Shown here: in pieces, positions 58,650 through 64,000 of the stretch
Layout: each line of letters opens with the position of its first letter
How positions within the stretch are numbered: position 1 is the first letter of the stretch
Origin: Punica granatum
Lineage: Eukaryota > Streptophyta > Magnoliopsida > Myrtales > Lythraceae
DNA: 64,000 nucleotides
Assembly: GCF_007655135.1 (NCBI RefSeq)
Contig: NC_045127.1
Span: forward strand, 42,977,538 to 43,041,537
Direction: 5' to 3'
Made by a program: the position numbers and the translations under genes
Notes under the pieces: generated by a model
What the model saw: the letters and a program-made list of their open reading frames with translations, nothing else
Database searches by the model: none
Told to the model about the DNA's origin: nothing

Positions 58650-59770
58650 AATGAGATGTGATTATAAATTTGACTTGGAAAACGTGTGTTTTTGTTGTGT
58701 AGTGTGTTGAGTTAAAGTTAAAGTTAAAATTTTTGAATTGGGAAATGTGTATTTTTGTTGTGTAGTGTGTTGAGTTAAAGATAAAATCGTTGAACTCGAA
58801 ATCCAAACGGGGCATTACGGACACACTTCTGATTATGTAATATCACGGCAACCAAAGTGTTCGTTAGGGTAAGAAAACATGTTTGAAAGCACATAAGGGC
58901 AAAGATGGGTATCAACATCCAACTTATTTTTTTCTCTCAAAAATATGTGACTGTCGAAAAACCAAACAATAATATCGATAACACAATACAAAATTTCGTC
59001 ATCGTGTCATGTATATTTTTTTCTTTGGAAAATGTAGATAAATGCACACATAGCAGTTTCAAATAATCATGCAGAGAAGGGATTATAGAGTTCAATAGGA
59101 AGTGGCCCCGTTTGTTTTCAAAGAATTTAATTTTAACTTTAACTTTAACTTTAACTCAACACACTACACAACAAAAACACACGTTTCCCAAGTCAAATTT
59201 ATAACTATATCTCATTTATCCTTTTTCACAATCAAAATCAAAATCAAAGTAACTTTAACTCTGAATCTAAACTGTCTCTAACATAACATTGAGTAATGGG
59301 GACACCATTGACACTTTAACATCATATGGCAGCCCAAAGTGTTCGTTAAACATGTTTTGGACATCTCTCTTTTTGGGATTTCGAGGGAGTACTAGAATGA
59401 GTCAAGCTGTGGGAGAATGTGGAGTTTCCATGCAACACCCGATGATGATTTTGTCCCCTGTGGACTTTTGTCTTCTTTCTTTGCCGGTCCAGTTGCTTCG
59501 AACCAATTGGCACATTTGTCAATTCTATGCTTGCTGTCATATGAACACTCAGGATTTTTTTTTTGGGCCCTATATATTCAATCCCAAAACTCAATTATTA
59601 TGGTGCGTTTGGTTTCAGCGTTAAAGTAATTTTGATTTTGATTGTGGAAAATAATAAATAATAAATGATTGTGTAGTGTGTTGAGTTAAAGTTAAAATTA
59701 AAAATTTTTACTTGGAAAATATATATTTTTATTGTGTAGTGTGTTGAGTTAAAGTTAAATTTAAGTTTTT
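58650..59770. repeat. Cluster of MITE-like units with TTAAAGTTAAA motifs
   Basis: The phrase TTGTGTAGTGTGTTGAGTTA recurs in tandem pairs at about 58693 and 58756 and at about 59669 and 59730, and once inverted at about 59155. Edges such as CCAAACGGGGC near 58805 and GCCCCGTTTG near 59105 are mutually inverted, suggesting several copies of one MITE family. They are non-coding. Confidence 0.5.
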
Positions 59771-61879
59771 TATGATTTTAACTACGAAACTAAACATAAT
59801 ATTAGCTTTTGATTTGATTTGACATTAATTCATCAATATGGATTTTTTTCGGTGTCAACACAGATATTCGAAAGTATAATTGGATTTCGACTAATTTAGT
59901 CGAGTCGAATCGGCCTATTAAGGGATAATGCGCTCCCATCGTTAATATGAATTCCTTAATGGAGTGGGTATTGATGTAACATCTCATGGGATCCCATTCC
60001 CGGCACTCGCGGAGAAAGAAAAATATTTTTGTGCCATTTTTTTTTTTGAAATTAAGAAGTGGTGGTTGATTGGTGCCTTTGGGGTAGTGAATCCATCTCA
60101 TCAACACAACTACTTTGGTTCAACTTGGAGTAATTGATGGATTAATTGGACGCAAGGTGGAAAATGTTCGGTCACTTCTTAATGCCACTCTATAAATTCT
60201 ATTCCCCTTTTCTAACATAACAAGTGGCATGAGAAGGAATATCGAAAAAAAAGACGATGATAAAAGGCAAAAGGAGAAAGCTTAGCTTCACTTGTTCATA
60301 ACAGAAGTACAAAATACAAACAGAAGTATATATTGGTAAAAAATAATCTCGTTTGCAATCGTCAAACTTAACTCAAACTTTGATATAAGGATTATTCTTC
60401 GTGGCTGATCAACCTCGTAGTCATTGAAATTCTCTCGTTACCACAATATTTAAACCCACAATATTATAATCCAAGAGGGTAAATGGGGAATTGCATTTGG
60501 AGTTTAAAGTTAATGAGAACTGGTTAGTCGTCACTGTCCATCCTAGCACGTAAGGGGCAAAGATGGGTGTATTAACACATCATTACTAAGAGCCACATCA
60601 GTTAATAACTTTTTAGGTTCTTTTTTGCTTGAATTAGTTGACTTGTTGGACTTGAAACTGAAAATTCTCACTAGAAATTTCTAAGATCATTACTAAAAGT
60701 TTACAACCTAAACGCTCTATGTCGTAACGAAATTCTAAATCTAGTTTTACACAAGAATGGCAATTATAATGCGAGTTGTCTCTATTCCGGTGTATCTCAT
60801 GATAAAGCTGATACAGATTTATTAACTGTACCAATTGCACATTAGTTGGACTCTGGATGAGTCTTATTTCACAAATTAATGGGGCTTTTTTGGCTTAAAA
60901 GGGAGACCGATAGATCCGGTATAATGAAATATAAATTTTAATATAGCCAACAAATAGTAGTCCCATTACTACGAGAATCGAATTTAGAGTCTCTTGATAA
61001 TCAGGCGATGACGTATATCATCGCACTACACGCTTTTTTCTTCACAAATTAATCGGACTTTACTGTGGTAATAAGCTCCTTTCGTAAGAAAGAAGGAGAA
61101 AATGAAAATTTTTTTTGGTGATTTTCCTCATCATATGGTTCAAGAAAGTACTAATAGGATCGCAAAAAATGCGTGTGTAAATGGACTTATATTGTCACGT
61201 AATTAGAAAGCCATAAATTCGTGTCACAAATAAAAGAAAATTCATGAAAAAAGCGATTGTTTGGTCCAATGGTTCATGAATTTGCCTGAAATTAAGGGGT
61301 TCTGATTCTGAATCTTTATATGAGCAGGATTATGGTTGGAAAAACTTATGTCGACAATGGGATTTCACGGGTTCCCCTTGTGCGAGTGGATAAACATGAA
61401 AGTTACCAAAATTGATAAGTCTTCAAGGTTTAGAAAAATCTAAGCCCAATGGGAATTTGAAACATGTCAATCTCTAAGTGGAGGATTACCTAACCCATCT
61501 ATACGCAAATTACATCACACTAAATGGATAGATTGAATTAAAAAAAACCCCTTGGGCGGTGGTGGATGGCGATAATTTTGATCGGAAATGCATAAAATAT
61601 TGGCCATTAGTATGGCTAAATTCGACTAATGTGGTGGTCCTGCCCAAATCAACAAAAAGATCATCCCCTTGTCCTCTCTCCGGTACGACGTGGACGCCAC
61701 GCAATCGGTCTCATCTATATATTTGTCGTTCCCCTTGTTATCAGGCTGTACTATTGACAATATACGTGACAAGAGCCATGTGATTTTGAATCACCTGATT
61801 CTATTGGGAAGTAATTTTGTCGAAGAGCTCCATATATAAAAAGAGATGACAAAATTGATATTCTTCAAAATTTTCTCAT
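59771..61879. other. Intergenic DNA, no gene recognised
   Basis: SINE-like tRNA-related patches occur near 60940-61035 (minus) and 61265-61305 (plus), each with only a weak box B. No gene is supported; the open frames at 59802-60107, 60634-60840 and 61510-61783 show no domain. Confidence 0.4.

Positions 61880-61929
<50 letters not shown>
61880..61929. repeat. Uninterrupted 50-base poly-G run
   Basis: Exactly fifty consecutive G residues are present, followed by T and GGG. No other G or C run in the window exceeds about 14. This could be a genuine G-quadruplex-forming tract but is more likely a base-calling or assembly artefact. Confidence 0.95.
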
Positions 61930-61930
<1 letters not shown>

Positions 61931-62041
61931 GGGATGTCGTAAAACATGGCTATTGAGCTTGAAAGTACTTCTTTCTAATCTCATTTTTTCTCTAAATAAA
62001 ATACTACATAATCTAATAATAGTAATAATAATTTAAAAATA

Positions 62042-62455
62042 GAATAAATTGCATTGGTAGTCCAAAAAGTTTTACAAATATTTCAATATGATATAAAAAG
62101 TTTTTTTTTGCTACTTGATGGTATAAATTGTTTCAAAGTTGTTTCAGTATAGTAAAAACCGTCATCTCGCCATTGACGTCGTCAAGTCGACGCTGATGGT
62201 GCAAAATCGATTTTTGTGGGACGTTACATGATGGTGTAAAATGTTTTAAAATTGTAACTTAATAATACAAAATGTTTTACGTAAATTACGTGATGGTGCA
62301 AAATTTACAGATCTTGTAAAGTACGGCGCCAATGGCCAAATAACGATTGGTACTATATAACTTTAAAATATTTTGTACCATCAAGTAGTAAAAAAAAATT
62401 TTATACCATATTAAAATATTTATAAAATGTTTTGGACCATTAATGTAATTTATCC
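62042..62455. mobile_element. Mutator-like MITE, 414 bp
   Basis: Inverted arms start GAATAAATTGCATTGG on the left and, complemented, GGATAAATTACATTAATGG on the right, continuing with GTCCAAAA, AAATATTT(C/T)AATATG and CTACTTGATGGTA. Identical 10-mers TTTAAAAATA flank it at 62032-62041 and 62456-62465. The end sequence resembles that of the Pack-MULE at 35299, so they are probably one family. No coding sequence is present. Confidence 0.75.
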
Positions 62456-63035
62456 TTTAAAAATATGCCAGAGGCCAACCCATGAAAAGCTTCGATAGGC
62501 CCATTGAGAAATAGCGGGTTTGGACCAAATAATATTCATAAAAAAATTACCCAGAAACAGAAATATAATTAAAAATAAAAAATAAAAAAGCATAAAGTTC
62601 CTTCACCAAAAACAAAAAAAAAAACATAAAGTTCCCCGATAAGAAATAAAATTAGATCACATAATAATTTTAAAAAAAAGTAAGAGGAAATGACAAAAAA
62701 GGGAAAAGAGGAAAAAACGAAAAACACATGAGGTGGTGAGTTGAGTTCATTGAATTTTGACTGACTGCGAAGCTAAGCTAAGCCCCCCCCCTCTCTCTCT
62801 CTCTCTCTGCACACAAATTTTTATTTTTTTAATTAATTAAATATATCAAGAAAAGGCCGAAAAGGGCTCTCCGCGGATTCAGATAAAGTTTCCATTTCAT
62901 CCATCTCTGTTTCCTCCGTCTCTCCTCTGCTCTGCCTCTCGAACTCTCTGCTATCCTCTCGATCGATTCTGACCCGTCTGCTCAAGCTTCATCCCCGCGA
63001 CTCCCGTGCAAGCGACCGAGAGAGGTGGATCCGAA
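62456..63035 (+). promoter_or_regulatory. Promoter and leader region of the PYL gene
   Basis: A C9 run followed by a (CT)n microsatellite lies at 62783-62808, and a CT-rich stretch at 62895-62960 looks like the 5' leader. AATATATCAAG at 62839-62849 is a possible TATA-like site. A transcription start cannot be fixed by eye. Confidence 0.4.
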
Positions 63036-63963
63036 ATGGACGGCGGCGGCTCTCCGGGTATGGCGGTGGAGGCGCAGTACATAAGCCGGCACCACAGGCA
63101 TCAGCCGGCCCCCAACCAGTGCACCTCCGCTCTCATCAAGCACATCAAAGCCCCTGTCCACCTGGTATTGTTCTTATCCGTATTGACCCCTTGGCTTGAT
63201 TCTTGCTCGGTTGCGCTTATCCGCTTCGCTAGCATGGAGGATTTCATGAGCTCGGCTGATCTTCATGCGTAGATCCGTCTGATTCATCCTGCTTTGGATG
63301 AAATGGCTCTGTTTGTTGGATTTCGTTGGCGGGGTTTGATCGATTTGTTGGAATCTCAGCCATTTTCTCTGTTTAGTCTAATTCGGTAGTATTGAGTCAA
63401 TTAGCTGCGCATCATTCGTTGGGGAACTTAGCTGTTCTCTGAAACCTTTTAGTATTGATCCGATTACGTGATTGAAGAATTTGCATTTACTCACTGTTTT
63501 CTTTTTTTCAATTTGATTTGTTTTCCTGTTTCACGATCCGTGCCGGGGTGTCTCTCCACGCTGAAACTTCGAGTTTGCTGACCATTTCATTGGTTTTTGA
63601 GTGATTCGGCGATGAGGGACGCCTAATTAAATTCTTTCGTGCATTTTAGCATCTGACCGCCGAGTACAGTTCTGCAACTAGATATGCCTTTCTGCATGTT
63701 GCGCTCGTCTTTCTGCTTGCTAATTTGATTCCTATTACTGTGTTAAGGTGTGGTCTCTTGTGAGGCGGTTCGATCAGCCACAGAGGTACAAGCCGTTCAT
63801 CAGCAGGTGTATTATGAATGGGGAACTGAGCATCGGGAACGTGAGAGAAGTGAATGTGAAGTCGGGACTTCCTGCTACAACCAGCACCGAGAGATTGGAA
63901 CTCCTTAATGATGAGGAGCACATCCTTGGTATTAGGATTGTCGGTGGCGATCACCGCTTGAGG
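63036..63963 (+). CDS. PYR/PYL/RCAR abscisic-acid receptor (PYL7-10 type), 3' truncated by window
   Basis: Exon 1 (63036-63164) and exon 2 (63748-63963) join in frame with GT-AG borders and give the first 115 residues; a GTAACT donor follows, so at least one more exon lies outside the window. The START/Bet v 1-fold protein binds abscisic acid and then inhibits clade A PP2C phosphatases. Visible hallmarks are ISRHHRH near the N terminus, [17 protein letters not shown] with the ABA-carboxylate lysine K58, the gate loop SGLPA (82-86) and the latch HRL (112-114). The text is closest to Arabidopsis PYL8/PYL9 from memory. These are cytosolic and nuclear receptors of the monomeric subfamily. The start was chosen as the first ATG in frame with this family signature. 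Confidence 0.95.
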
Positions 63964-64000
63964 GTAACTCCTTAAATTATCTGTGTTTTTTTCTATATCT

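Noticed and set aside
1..64000. CRISPR array, bacterial operon or rRNA
   Set aside because: No regularly spaced identical repeats with unique spacers, no bacterial gene order and no rRNA-like sequence were seen.

Overview
The window is nuclear DNA of a flowering plant, most likely a rosid eudicot. The evidence is three intron-bearing genes of plant-specific families, GT-AG introns, AT-rich intergenic DNA and a dense load of plant transposable elements. Species cannot be fixed from sequence alone. Myrtales (pomegranate-like) is only a guess.

Three real host genes are supported. (1) A minus-strand gene at 28294-34333 has eight coding exons and encodes a 1359-residue nucleotidyltransferase/PAP-OAS1 substrate-binding protein. 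(2) A minus-strand gene at 40161-42754 has five coding exons and encodes a 706-residue class 3 lipase of the PLASTID LIPASE (PLIP) type. (3) A plus-strand gene starts at 63036 and runs off the window; it encodes a PYR/PYL/RCAR abscisic-acid receptor of the PYL7-10 type. I recall the first two families as neighbours in Arabidopsis (At3g61690 and At3g61680), which would make 28-43 kb a conserved block. The exon joins were derived by hand; every join keeps frame and has GT-AG borders.

The rest is mobile-element territory. From 15.8 to 26.2 kb lies a 5'-truncated L1-type LINE (minus strand) that three later elements have broken: a long-TIR Mutator-like element (24.55-25.70 kb), an intact and very young Ty1/copia element (16957-22398; LTRs differ at 2 of 702 positions; TSD GTAGA) and a 200-bp hAT element (16389-16588). 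Other elements are a hAT element with a perfect 8-bp TSD (2815-3394); a Pack-MULE that captured a fragment of a CTNNBL1-like gene (35299-36343); a second large Mutator-like element with repeat-bearing ends (46713-48099); a PIF/Harbinger-type element nested inside another long-TIR element (54531-56982 within 54411-57572); a short Mutator-like MITE (62042-62455); a probable solo LTR of about 3 kb (50099-53093); LINE relics, TRIM-like and SINE-like pieces, and several tandem-repeat blocks.

No rRNA, functional tRNA, CRISPR or bacterial-type operon is present, and I see no clearly new biological system. The most notable items are the CTNNBL1 capture, the nested elements, the duplicated blocks flanking the lipase gene, and an uninterrupted 50-base G run at 61880-61929 that is probably an assembly artefact.
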